From Melanopsichium pennsylvanicum (taxonomy: Eukaryota > Basidiomycota > Ustilaginomycetes > Ustilaginales): a stretch of DNA of 64,000 bases. The position numbers and the translations under genes were made by a program. Below the pieces are notes generated by a model that had not been told where the DNA came from, did not search any database, and saw only the letters and a program-made list of their open reading frames with translations. The DNA is taken from contig OAPG01000016.1 of the NCBI GenBank assembly GCA_900208305.1, positions 310,001-374,000 on the forward strand, in the 5' to 3' direction. Shown one piece after another: positions 53,501-62,879 of the stretch (the first letter of the stretch is position 1; the number at the start of each line of letters is the position of its first letter).

Positions 53501-56279
53501 CTGTGCGGTCTGCACAAGCATCGAGAAGATGCAACGCAGTACGAATCTCTTATTTCGGCTCTGTCGATCGGGTCTACTCCCTGTGTGCCATGCTCGATGA
53601 TACGGAAGCCTTCTTGCTGCTGCTTGATCTTCAAGTCATGGTCAACGCTGTGGCTAGGTTGAGTGACTTGAATCTAACAAGCCAAAAACGCAAGGGCGGA
53701 GGCCCGCTTGTCCGAGCAAAATCTGTCAAGAAACGTTGCGGCCTCGAACTTCGCTTGCGGTGCACTAAGGGGTGTCTCGGTCAACTCGCTTGACTCTTGT
53801 TTCTATTTTTGGGCGACACTTCACGACTTGAACCAAGTTCAAGTTGGACTCCGCTCTCAAATTGATTGTACAGTAAATTCAATCACTGTATCAGGGTTGC
53901 TGTTGAGTCGGAAGTCGGAAAGCTTGCTTGTCACCTGTCGTGCACATAGTGTGCTGATGGCCGCGTCCATCTAGAGCCGCTTCAAGAAGGAGTCTAGGCT
54001 TTCATGTAGAATGCCATATTTTTTTTGAATGTCCGCCATTGGCCGACCTTAACCTAGCCACAAATGACGATAGGAGCATGTGCGATCGGAGAGCCGGCTT
54101 GCAGCCAAGCAGAACACCAAACATGTCGACCCAAAGTGCAACTCAGGGCAAAGTTGTTGCTTGGTCGACATGACGTGGCGCCGGCAAACTACCATTTAAT
54201 GTAAAGGTAAATTTACTGTACCCCAAAATGGACGCATCATAGCGACGTCCGCTTCTATAGCAGATTGTCTTGGAGGTCTAAGCGCCGTTTTGGCTCACCT
54301 CAGGGCGCTCTATCGGAATTGGCAAGGGTATACGGGAAATATCCGGTGCCTGAGAGAAGGCTGAGACCCGAGCCCTGCTTATGTGTCCCATGGTTCGTTC
54401 ACAGGTTAGACGCACGAAATCAAAGTACACTCAGTCAGTTCAGCTCTCTTCACTACAACCATTTTCCTTACTTACCGTTCGTATCTCTGTCCAGGAATAA
54501 AATTTGTGTCCTACCAACCTAGTGCGAGTGTGCTACGCCGGCCGATCGCGAGCGCCAATTAGATCAACAGATTGGAGAGACAGCAATACAAGGCGTTTAC
54601 CGGCGAAGTGCTTCGATGGGAAACACAGAAGCCGGCCAAACAGAGGCAAGCGAAAGCAGCCATTTCCGAAACACGGCCCATTCCAGAATCTTCAGAACTG
54701 GCTCAGCAGGTCCCCGCCGGTTCTTCTTGCGGTGAATGCTCTTGCAAAAGCCGCCAAGCCCGCGTTTATGTTGCTTGTATGAGTCGTAGCGTTCCAGGGC
54801 GAGTTGTTGATTCGATAGAAGAGAAAAGCTCCCGCACTACATAAAATTACGCTCGGGAGCCTCCATGCGCTAATGCCAGCTGTTGAGCCTTCTAGACCGA
54901 GATGGCCATTGGGAAGGTGCCATCAAATTTGATGCGCAACCGCCTCTGCTGTTACTTTGAGCCAGACTGCCGGGTTTGAATCTGATGCGACATGACCATT
55001 TTCACTGTGGCTTTCCATCGAAAGGTGTCGTTGACTCACCCCGCAGTGTTGAGCAGCACAGTTCTGTTCTGTGGGACGGTACGTAATGCCGAGGGGGAGC
55101 CGCCTTCAATTCTTTGGAAGATTGTTAAGCCTAACTTAAGACGAAAGGAGCAGGATTTTTTCGGCAGTTCCGAACTCGCTCTGGCTTTGTCCATGATCTC
55201 AGCGCGCATGCAACGCGCATCTTGCAACAGCAGCGGCGTCTGATTCGAACTCGGATTTTGTCGTCTACTTTGCAGCATAACTACGGTGCTTCGGATCAGC
55301 CGCCACGGGGCATCCAAGATTCTGCTCCATCCTGCTGACTGCTCTCGTTGAGCTGTCGTTGAGGCCAGGATGAGAAAGTTTGTGTTTTTTTCTCACCAAA
55401 AGGTCGTTAAGGACATGAACCAAGAAAATGCGTTCCATGGTCATGCATGTCGAGAGCTCGGCATCAAAAAAGGCTTGTCGTTTCTCAGCGCGCGCCGTAA
55501 GCATGATTTTGATGACACTCAGTGCGGTTTCTTGTGTAAAAAAAAACTACCTGGCCCAACATTGTTGCCGCGTCAATATTCCACCTCGGAGAGATTGAGT
55601 GAGTTGTGTCGGCACTATAAGCAAATTCAATAAATTACGAATCTTCCTTGGTAGAGTGAATTATCCGAGAATCAAGACGGCTGCCAAGAAGCTTAATGCT
55701 GTCAGCCTGTTTGTATCGAGGCTGCCATCCTCCCCAGACGCAACTTGCTTACCGTGTATCATATAATGACAAACACTGCCACCTTCGCTGGGTCCACCTT
55801 CTAAACAATTTCACCTTGTTAAAGACCACGTCTGCTCAAGTTGCACAATAGAGCATCTCCTCTCCTCTGCCGATACCATCAAGTCACCACCGTAATATTT
55901 TTTTGGTCGACCTCACGAGCCTGCATCAGAGCGTGATCATCAGGCCTCCTACTGTCTGCTGCGCCGATTTATAGAAGTGATTCTCATCGCATCGCTTTCC
56001 TGGCCTTCATACGGCCATCATCGGATCCATAGTCATCGACCAAGTTATAGACTAGCGCTTCCTTAAATTTACGTCGCCAACGGCCGTCGAGAATTCGCGC
56101 GTTGTCATCCTCAATCGGAACATCCGACCTCGAACAAAGAGCAGCTACCCAGTGAGCGCTCGAAAGCATACGAAAAATCACATTAGCTTGTTCCTTTGCA
56201 ATTTTGGGCGAAGCAGCTCGTCCCTCCCCTTGCATCAACGTCTGCGGTCTATCCGACCTGAGGCTGTATACGACAAAAA
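50538..56279. other. 5.7-kb gene-poor region upstream of PHY1
   Basis: No recognisable gene. 50538-51400 probably includes the PHY1 leader and promoter. 53340-54230 carries four of the dispersed AATTTACTGTA motifs. Other contents are poly-T/A runs (52370-52380, 52482-52497) and short open frames of uncertain meaning at 52855-53148 and 55984-56235. Codon-like composition is weak throughout. Confidence 0.45.
55984..56235 (-). CDS. hypothetical small protein, doubtful
   Basis: 83 residues from the ATG at 56235. Unlike the other short frames here its composition is protein-like, rich in charged residues (RILDGRWRRKFKEALVYNL) with no low-complexity sequence. No family is recognised. The start is only 45 bp from the divergent start of the secreted-protein gene, which leaves little room for two promoters. 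It may be a chance frame or a remnant of a larger gene. Confidence 0.2.
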   Translation of the reverse strand: MQGEGRAASPKIAKEQANVIFRMLSSAHWVAALCSRSDVPIEDDNARILDGRWRRKFKEALVYNLVDDYGSDDGRMKARKAMR

Positions 56280-57566
56280 ATGTTCAAGTTCGCTCTCAAC
56301 CTCGTCGTGCTTTGCACACTCCTCGTTTCAACCGTTATCGCCTCACCAGCATCCGTTTCCTCGCTGCCATTGCAGGCCCGCGACGTGACTAGTGTCGATG
56401 GAAGCGATGTCTTTAAACAATGCGTCAGACGCTACAACACATCAAGAATGAACCCACTCCCGCAGCAGGGTTATTTTAACCCTAACAATGCAACCAACGG
56501 AAGCATGCTCACAGTACGTCAAAACGCTCAGTCCGCCTGTCAAGCAACTAGAACCCCCACAAACCTTGATCCTATGTCGTTCGTTTCATTTCATTATTGA
56601 GAATTCTTGCTCACGCCCACCAACTTTGTTTGCCTTCCCGCCGCTTCATTTGTTCGTCCATCTCAACGCCACGCGTCCCATCTATGCTCGATATTGCAAT
56701 ACCATAGATCTGGCTGGATGGCACATTGGGAGAGCCTATCAATGCCATCATCTCTTCCAACTCGTCGGCTCAGGTTCTGTGCCCCGAAGGATTCCTGCGC
56801 TACGCTACGTAAGTTGAATTGTGTCACTAGACGCTTCATTCTGCATCCACTGCTGCTTTACCGTCTCACACAAAGGATTTCTGACCCTTTCGACCTTGTT
56901 TGGTCCTCATTCCCTGTTTACTCGTGGGAACGCTACAGTTCGATCAACTTTGGCGTCTCATGTTTGGGCAACGTCAACGGTACCAATCAATACGCCGATC
57001 TCGGTGATGGTTTTGGAATTCGCGAACAAGGCAACTATGACGGTGGCAATGGTGTACTTCGCTGGAATTACGGCGATCCTACTTTTGGTACATGCAAAGA
57101 ATCCATTGAAGGTGATAACCACTTTCGCTGGTTTCTCCAAAACGGCTCGTCCGCCTTCACCGGTGCTATCTTCATTGCAGCCTCGATGGAAGAATCTGCC
57201 AGACTTGGACACATGATTCAAACCAACGGATACAATCGAGGACGCGATTACTTGGTGGGTAATGCGACCATGAATGCGACTACGAGCTGGAAGGGGTATC
57301 GATGGAGTACCAAGGTGGATTACATTTCAGCGGGGGTGTTATTGAATGCCACCAGTGAGGGAATCAATCATCCAGACGTTGCATTGCCCGGTCAACCGGT
57401 ACAGGATGGCAGGGTGGCTTTGCTGACAGTCACGCTGTTGGAAGAGCCGACTAATTCCACCTCTTCAGCAGTAGGCATCCGTGCTTTCACAAAGGCAAGC
57501 GGGGTTTGGGGCGGATCAGTTGCAGTGACTGCTGTTCTACCTTTGGCGCTGTTGCTTCTGGTTTAG
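56280..57566 (+). CDS. secreted, probably GPI-anchored cell-surface protein
   Basis: Three exons, 56280-56513, 56708-56808 and 56939-57566, with introns of 194 and 130 nt (donors GTACGT and GTAAGT, acceptors CCATAG and CTACAG); 320 residues. The phases fit and the middle exon reads IWLDGTLGEPINAIISSNSS followed by AQVLCPEGFLRYA. A signal peptide (MFKFALNLVVLCTLLVSTVI, cleavage near ASPAS) and a hydrophobic C-terminal tail (VAVTAVLPLALLLLV) after a small-residue stretch indicate GPI anchoring. There are at least six N-x-S/T sites and four conserved-looking cysteines. A dibasic-free QARD segment follows the signal. I do not recognise a named family. A cell-wall or host-interface role is inference only. 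Confidence 0.85.
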
Positions 57567-58200
57567 AGCTGAGCAAAACGGACTTTGCTGCATTGTTTCT
57601 TGCAATTCATAGACGTCTTCCTGGACCTCTGTTCAAGATCTGTTGCCGTGGTGTCATTCAGCGTGTTCGAGAGGATTCTAAGTTTGGTTCGGGTCCGATG
57701 TGACACGGACGCAAAGGACAGACAGTGTTTGTCTTGCAGTCTAGGTCTAGTTAGAACGCTGTGTCTCCAAGCAAACTCAAGCAACTCTTCCTGTATGTGT
57801 CAACAACCTCTCCCCCTATCATCTGGCTCTCGAATGCTGTTTAGAGGCACCAGTCGTGGTCACAAACATCACACGTTAAGAGACGCCGACGCCAAGCGAG
57901 AATCAGAGTCATGACATTTGAAAAGTGAGTCGTCATCAAGAAAAAAAAAGACGCACACAAACAACAGCCACAAAGTTTGAGAGGAAACGGTTTGTAGGAT
58001 GCGAACCGAAAAGCAAGAGAGGGCGGTAGAGATGAACAAGGCGACGGTTGTGAATAAGATTCAATCCAAACAATACTGAGAGTCGAATCACTTGACCGAG
58101 GCGCAAGAAGGAAGCCAGCGAGGGTGTAGAAAATATGGATGCAAGGTTTCAGCCGGATGCTCTTTGCATTGGCACCTGGAAAGGCGGAAGATTACACTGC
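57567..58200. other. convergent region between the secreted-protein gene and RHO1
   Basis: About 630 bp of 3' regions, with an A-run at 57940-57949. Nothing else seen. Confidence 0.4.
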
Positions 58201-59152
58201 TCAGAGAACGGTGCAACCTTTCCTCTTGGAACCACGGCTTCTCTGGACGAGCGCTGCACGGGTGGCGTGCTCGAAGACTTCACGTACACCCTCGCCGGTC
58301 TTGGCAGAGCACTCGAGGTATCGGACCGCGCCGATCTTCGAGGCGACGGCCATTCCCTCCTCGGCCGAAACGGGTCGCTGGCTGGTCTTGCGGAGCTCCT
58401 CGACGATCTTGGGGTCGTGACGAAGATCCTTTTTGCAACCGACGAGGATGATGGGCAGATTCTGGCAGAAGTGGAGTACTTCCGAGATCCATTTCTCCTG
58501 GACGTTGTCGAGCGAGTCGGGCGAGTCAACGGCAAAGCAGATGAGGATAACGTGCGAGTCGGGATAAGAGAGAGGTCGGAGTCGGTCGTAGTCTTCCTGA
58601 CCGGCAGTATCCCAAAGGGCGAGCTCGACATGACGGCCGTCGACTTCGACATCGGCAACGTAGTTCTCGAAAACGGTGGGGACGTAAACCTCGGGGAAGG
58701 TGCCCTATCGATGGTCATGCAAAGTGTGAACATGTGCCGAATAGATGAGCAAAGATCAAAGTATCGAGAGAAAGCAAGAGGATCAGTTCCACCGTCACAA
58801 TGACTTGTTGAGCAGAATGCAGGAGCGCCAAGTTGTCCAAAGCAGCGATTGAAGCGTTTGCCAGGATTGGCTGACGAACAAACAGAGCCTTGCATAGCTG
58901 CAGTGCTGACCACTATCCCGGAGAAGCTTGCGCAGATCACTTGATTGGATGCGGTTGAGGACCGCTTATATGTGCTGGTTGCTAGCGTGCGGATGGCGGG
59001 CGGGCGCAAAGTGCGCGATCACGAGGTGTTGCGCGATAAGGTTGGCGCCTTAGCGGAGGATGTCAACTTACCTTGGAGAAGACGATCAAAAGACAGGTCT
59101 TACCACAGGCACCATCTCCGACGATGACGAGCTTTCGGCGAAGTTCAGACAT
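58201..59152 (-). CDS. RHO1: Rho1 small GTPase
   Basis: Two exons: 59152-59072 (27 codons) and 58704-58201, separated by a 367-nt intron (GTAAGT..GATAG); 194 residues. Exon 1 encodes the P-loop, [20 protein letters not shown]. Exon 2 has the switch I region [10 protein letters not shown], switch [20 protein letters not shown], the Rho insert region and CSAKTGEGV. It ends in a basic stretch and the CaaX box CTVL, whose final Leu predicts geranylgeranylation. The sequence is plainly Rho1 rather than Cdc42 or Rac. Rho1 activates Pkc1 and beta-1,3-glucan synthase at the plasma membrane. PKC1 and a RhoGAP-type gene lie in the same window. The intron directly after the P-loop exon is the only one in the gene. 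Confidence 0.97.
58705..59071 (-). other. RHO1: RHO1 intron
   Basis: 367 nt from GTAAGTTGAC to CGATAG, at phase 0 after codon 27 (FSK). All frames contain stops. Removing it joins LLIVFSK to GTFPEVYVP, the continuous Rho sequence. Confidence 0.95.
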
Positions 59153-60980
59153 GACTGCTTGGGTGTATGTATATGGTATGCAAAGAGAAGAAGAGTCCGA
59201 GGGAAAGTCCTTTGCTGTGGAGACTAGCAGAGGTTAAGGATACAGTGTCGGCTGACTAGGGTGAGCGATAGCGGGTATAGCACCTTGAGTAAGATCGCGA
59301 GGCAAAGGATGAGGTCCGATGAGGTGGTGATGAGTGCGTGGAGCGGTATGGGCCTAGACGTCGATTGCAAGCAGGAGAGCAACGATCGAACGAGACCGAA
59401 AGCGTGAAGGCGCTAAGTGACAGCGAGTGCGGATGTTTGCGCGAAGAGGATGCTATCGGCAGGCAGCTGAAAAGGTATGCAAAAGCAAGGTGTTGATGGT
59501 GGAAAAGGCAATTGATGAAGGATGATGGTGTGCGAAGTGGGTGTGCAGCAGACACTACGATGGAGAAGCTTGAACAGCAAACCAACAAAAGTGTCAAACC
59601 AAACCCAACTCAACACAGCGCAGGCTTGATACTGTAGCTTTAGGCCGTTGCGTGCACCTTGTCTAACACTGTAACTCCTCATTCACTCAGTCATTCACTC
59701 ACTCACAATCTCTCACTCAGTATGCTGTTCTGTGCTGTGTGATATATGATTTGTCCGCGCGAGCTGGTTAGCTTCGGACAGTCTTAGGCAGCCTCTCTCC
59801 CTTGCCTTGAAACCCTCCAGCGGAGCGCAGCACAGTTGCAGCACAGGGCAATTTTAAAAGTGGAATTTTTCGAGTTCAAATTGCATCACAACCCACTTTA
59901 AGTTCCTAGTTGCGGTTTTAAGACTGGATATTTTCTTCCAATTAGAAAAACATCGGAAGGGTCAGCTCTCGTGTTTCATATCAATACAAGCCTCCTAGCC
60001 AGTCTTAAGTGCATTTCAAATACAGATTCCTGACTTGCCTTCTCAACTACAAAGTTCTAAATCCAATGTTGAATGTCTGAATGAACGTCTCAAGTTGCGC
60101 TCATTTCTTGCCCCTTTTTTTCCCCTACAGCTACCCTATCGGCCTGAAACCCACGCGCGCAGCACGACTCTCGCTCTCGCTCTCTCTCTCTCTCTTTCTC
60201 TCTCTCCTCTCCTCTTTGACCGATCAAGGCACAGACCTTTCAAGAGAGACCTCGAACTGTACCCTGAATCCACATCTTACCTTTTTTTAGATTGAGTTCG
60301 AACCGGCGACGCCAAATAATTGCGTCGTCGTGGCTATGAGACTGCCATTTTCTCCTGAGTTGACAAGTGGACTGTGTGCTATCCTCGCAACATGGCTTCT
60401 TGCAATTCGAACTCGGGCCGCTTTCAAACGCTTGTGCCTGTCCTCATTGCGCTGTACAATACAAACACGCCGTCCATGGGGGGAATCCGTCCTATTCGCT
60501 CGAATTATTGCTCATACAGTAAGTTTACAGTATTCAACTAGCATGCTGCGGTCAGCAGCTTACTTTGTGAGAACAGGACTTAAGTGTAGTGTCTGGAGAG
60601 TGCGAATTGGTCCAAATCGAAGCCGTGGTTTTTCAACACGGACTCGACAAATGTCGGCAAGGCCGATGAAGGGGGCTGTGTGCTGTGCAACCTTTCACAC
60701 ACATGCTGCCGCGCATCGTAACCTAAACGATTCTTGTTAGCGGTGTCTCTGACACGGAAACGCTGTTCTCCCACGACTCTGCATTTTCTCGACTCTTCTG
60801 GCACCGTGCAACCTTGTCAGCTATGACATTCTTAGGCTCATCAGCCTGTCAGCGACAACCGCACATACACTCTAAGACAGCGATCTGCACAGTCTCACTC
60901 GATCAATTTGGTACTTCAAACAAACACTGCATCTCTATTTCTGGTCATTGCTGCGACATCGATCTGGTCTGGATGAGGAG
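59153..60980. other. RHO1 upstream region, no gene seen
   Basis: 1.8 kb containing the RHO1 promoter and leader. It has short TCACTCA repeats near 59687-59720 and a CT microsatellite at about 60171-60215. GTTCGAA at about 60296-60302 is not part of a tRNA-like fold. No coding signal was recognised. Confidence 0.4.
60171..60215. repeat. CT microsatellite
   Basis: A CT-rich run with a few interruptions, similar to the tract at 894-949. Confidence 0.85.
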
Positions 60981-60999
60981 TTCAAGACGTAGCAGGTCC

Positions 61000-62080
61000 T
61001 CGATACTGAACCATGTTAGGAGTGGCCGATCCTTATCTCAGCATCGGCAATCATCCGACCTGCTAACTCAATCTGCTTCTGCCACAGTTTGTCCGTGGTT
61101 GGCGTCTCGTACCTATCACGACCCCCTTGTCCTCTACTCCTCTCCTTCAGAACGTGGTTCCTTTCGTACTCACCCTGACCATGCTTGATACTGGAACTCG
61201 TGGCCCGACACTGTCGTTCCGAACCTCGACTAGCCGCTGCGACCATGAACACGGTGATCGAGCTTGTGATGGCATCGAAGTGTTGACTTTATCGCTCTTC
61301 GCCAGCAATTTCCGGGCCGCCTTTTCCAGCCTTTTTTTGGTTGTAGAGTTTTGTAGGTTTATGCTCAAGTTGTTCGTCTGCATCTTCTCAGCGATACTTT
61401 GTAGACCTTTCAGCGGCCCTCCAGGCCTGCAGAAGCTCAACAGTACGCAAAAGCAAGTCTGACCGAAAGTCACCCATGCGGTGATCAACACAACGAGGAG
61501 GGGTCAAGATGGGTCTACACGAGGCGGACAGACTATAGGAATGAAAACGGCTCGAGCGAAGCCAGGAGCACGATACTAGGCAAGCAGCCCGATGAGGCCG
61601 GGTAGCAAGGGGCCCTGGGTTCTAAGATCGACAAACATCTCAAGTCCGCGCCGAAACGTATTCCCTGAAGAGCGCTGCAGCCATATCACCGTTCTAGGTT
61701 GACTTACATGGAAATTTGCCGTTTTGTGGACTCTGGGGTCTTTTGAGGATCGGTGTGGCCTCGAGGCGTCTGAGCGGAAGAAGAGAGAGGCAGAGAAGGA
61801 GGAAGCACGGGCGGAAGGGTTCAGTCGAATTTGTAGCACAGTCGTGTCACGGGAACCTTTCCAAAATTTCGGCGTCTCCTGTCCCACCCAGCTCAGCTCA
61901 CATACATTCTGTATTGCAGTGGGTGTACAGTGGTCTTCGGATTGTATCCGACCATCGAGCCATGTTGGACGACGCTGTCCTCTTGTCTTGTGCGCCCCTG
62001 TCACATTGTGTACCTGCAGCCTTGTACCTTGAACCTTGAGCTTGACTTTCCCCACCGCTCGGCTCGTCCATGATCTATTC
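61000..62080 (-). other. possible spliced gene, unconfirmed
   Basis: On the minus strand 61426-61174 is open for 84 codons between a good acceptor (CTTCTGCAG) and a consensus donor (AGG then GTGAGT). It reads like protein (TTKKRLEKAARKLLAKSDKV). Upstream, an acceptor CTTCCGCTCAG is followed by a short open block ending at a GTAAGT donor near 61707. Downstream, TCCTAACATGGTTCAG near 61005-61020 looks like a branch point and acceptor. No start codon or complete frame could be assembled and no family is recognised. Chance cannot be excluded. Confidence 0.22.
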
Positions 62081-62648
62081 TCTTCTTGGTAGGGTCGTGC
62101 AACTCATTATGCGTTTGCCAGACACTCCGTGCTGGAGCGGGGGACTGGTGTTCAGCCTCTCCCTTTTTTTTTTTTTTTTTTGTGTTTTGCCAGGGCTTCA
62201 AAGTCGACACAGACTGACCTGCAGCTAGTATTTTCGATGTTTCCCCTTTCCTAAAAAAAGGGTTGAGTGAAACCTCTCCGCAACCACAAGAGGCGAGTCT
62301 GTTGACACAGAGTGTCTGTGACTCTGTGTCTGGCACTGCAGCATGCCTTAAGATTTGAAGCCCCTTGAACTTACGTTCAGGCGGAACGTCCGTCACGACA
62401 CACTTGTCTCTCTCACCCTTCATCTTTCCTCGACTAACTTCACCCTCGTATCTCTTCCACACTTTATATACTCACACTCATCAGCCTCATTATCACAGTG
62501 TAGCGCCATCACCGCCCCAACAACGGAAAATCACCGTCACAGTACAACAGGCACCTCACCAACCTCGGATTTGGAGTGCCACAACAGGACGGCTTCCTTC
62601 TTGAGTCTCTGACTGCACTTTCCATGACCCTTTACTGAAGGTCACATC

Positions 62649-62656
62649 TATATAAG
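62649..62656 (+). promoter_or_regulatory. TATA box of the aspartic-protease gene
   Basis: TATATAAG, 231 bp before the proposed start codon. Transcription would begin about 30 bp downstream, near 62680, which leaves a leader of about 200 nt with one short upstream frame. Confidence 0.55.
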
Positions 62657-62793
62657 AAACAGCTATTCATCACCACCACCAGCCTTTTCCCAGCATAGCT
62701 TTCCTCCTCCGCTTTGTCGCAATCGAGATACCCTCCTCGACACCAACAGCCGCATTCGCCGAGTAGCAGCCCGCTGGCTTAGACAGCGTACGC

Positions 62794-62817
62794 ATGGCGA
62801 AGATAACCCTTCTCTAG
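62794..62817 (+). promoter_or_regulatory. 7-codon upstream reading frame
   Basis: ATG..TAG encoding MAKITLL, out of frame with the protease and 62 bp before its start codon. It is the first ATG after the putative TATA box, so it could reduce or regulate translation of the main frame. Confidence 0.45.
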
Positions 62818-62879
62818 CTACGCGCTGTATCGCGCCATCGTTCTCTGCCACCAGCGACACACATCGCGCACTTGCAACG

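Noticed and set aside
54504..54844. Cys-containing open frames suggestive of a small effector
   Set aside because: The better frame starts at TTG, has no signal peptide, and overlaps another equally long frame.
60296..60330. GTTCGAA that resembles a tRNA T-loop on the minus strand
   Set aside because: Flanking bases do not pair into a T-stem, and no acceptor or anticodon arm can be drawn.
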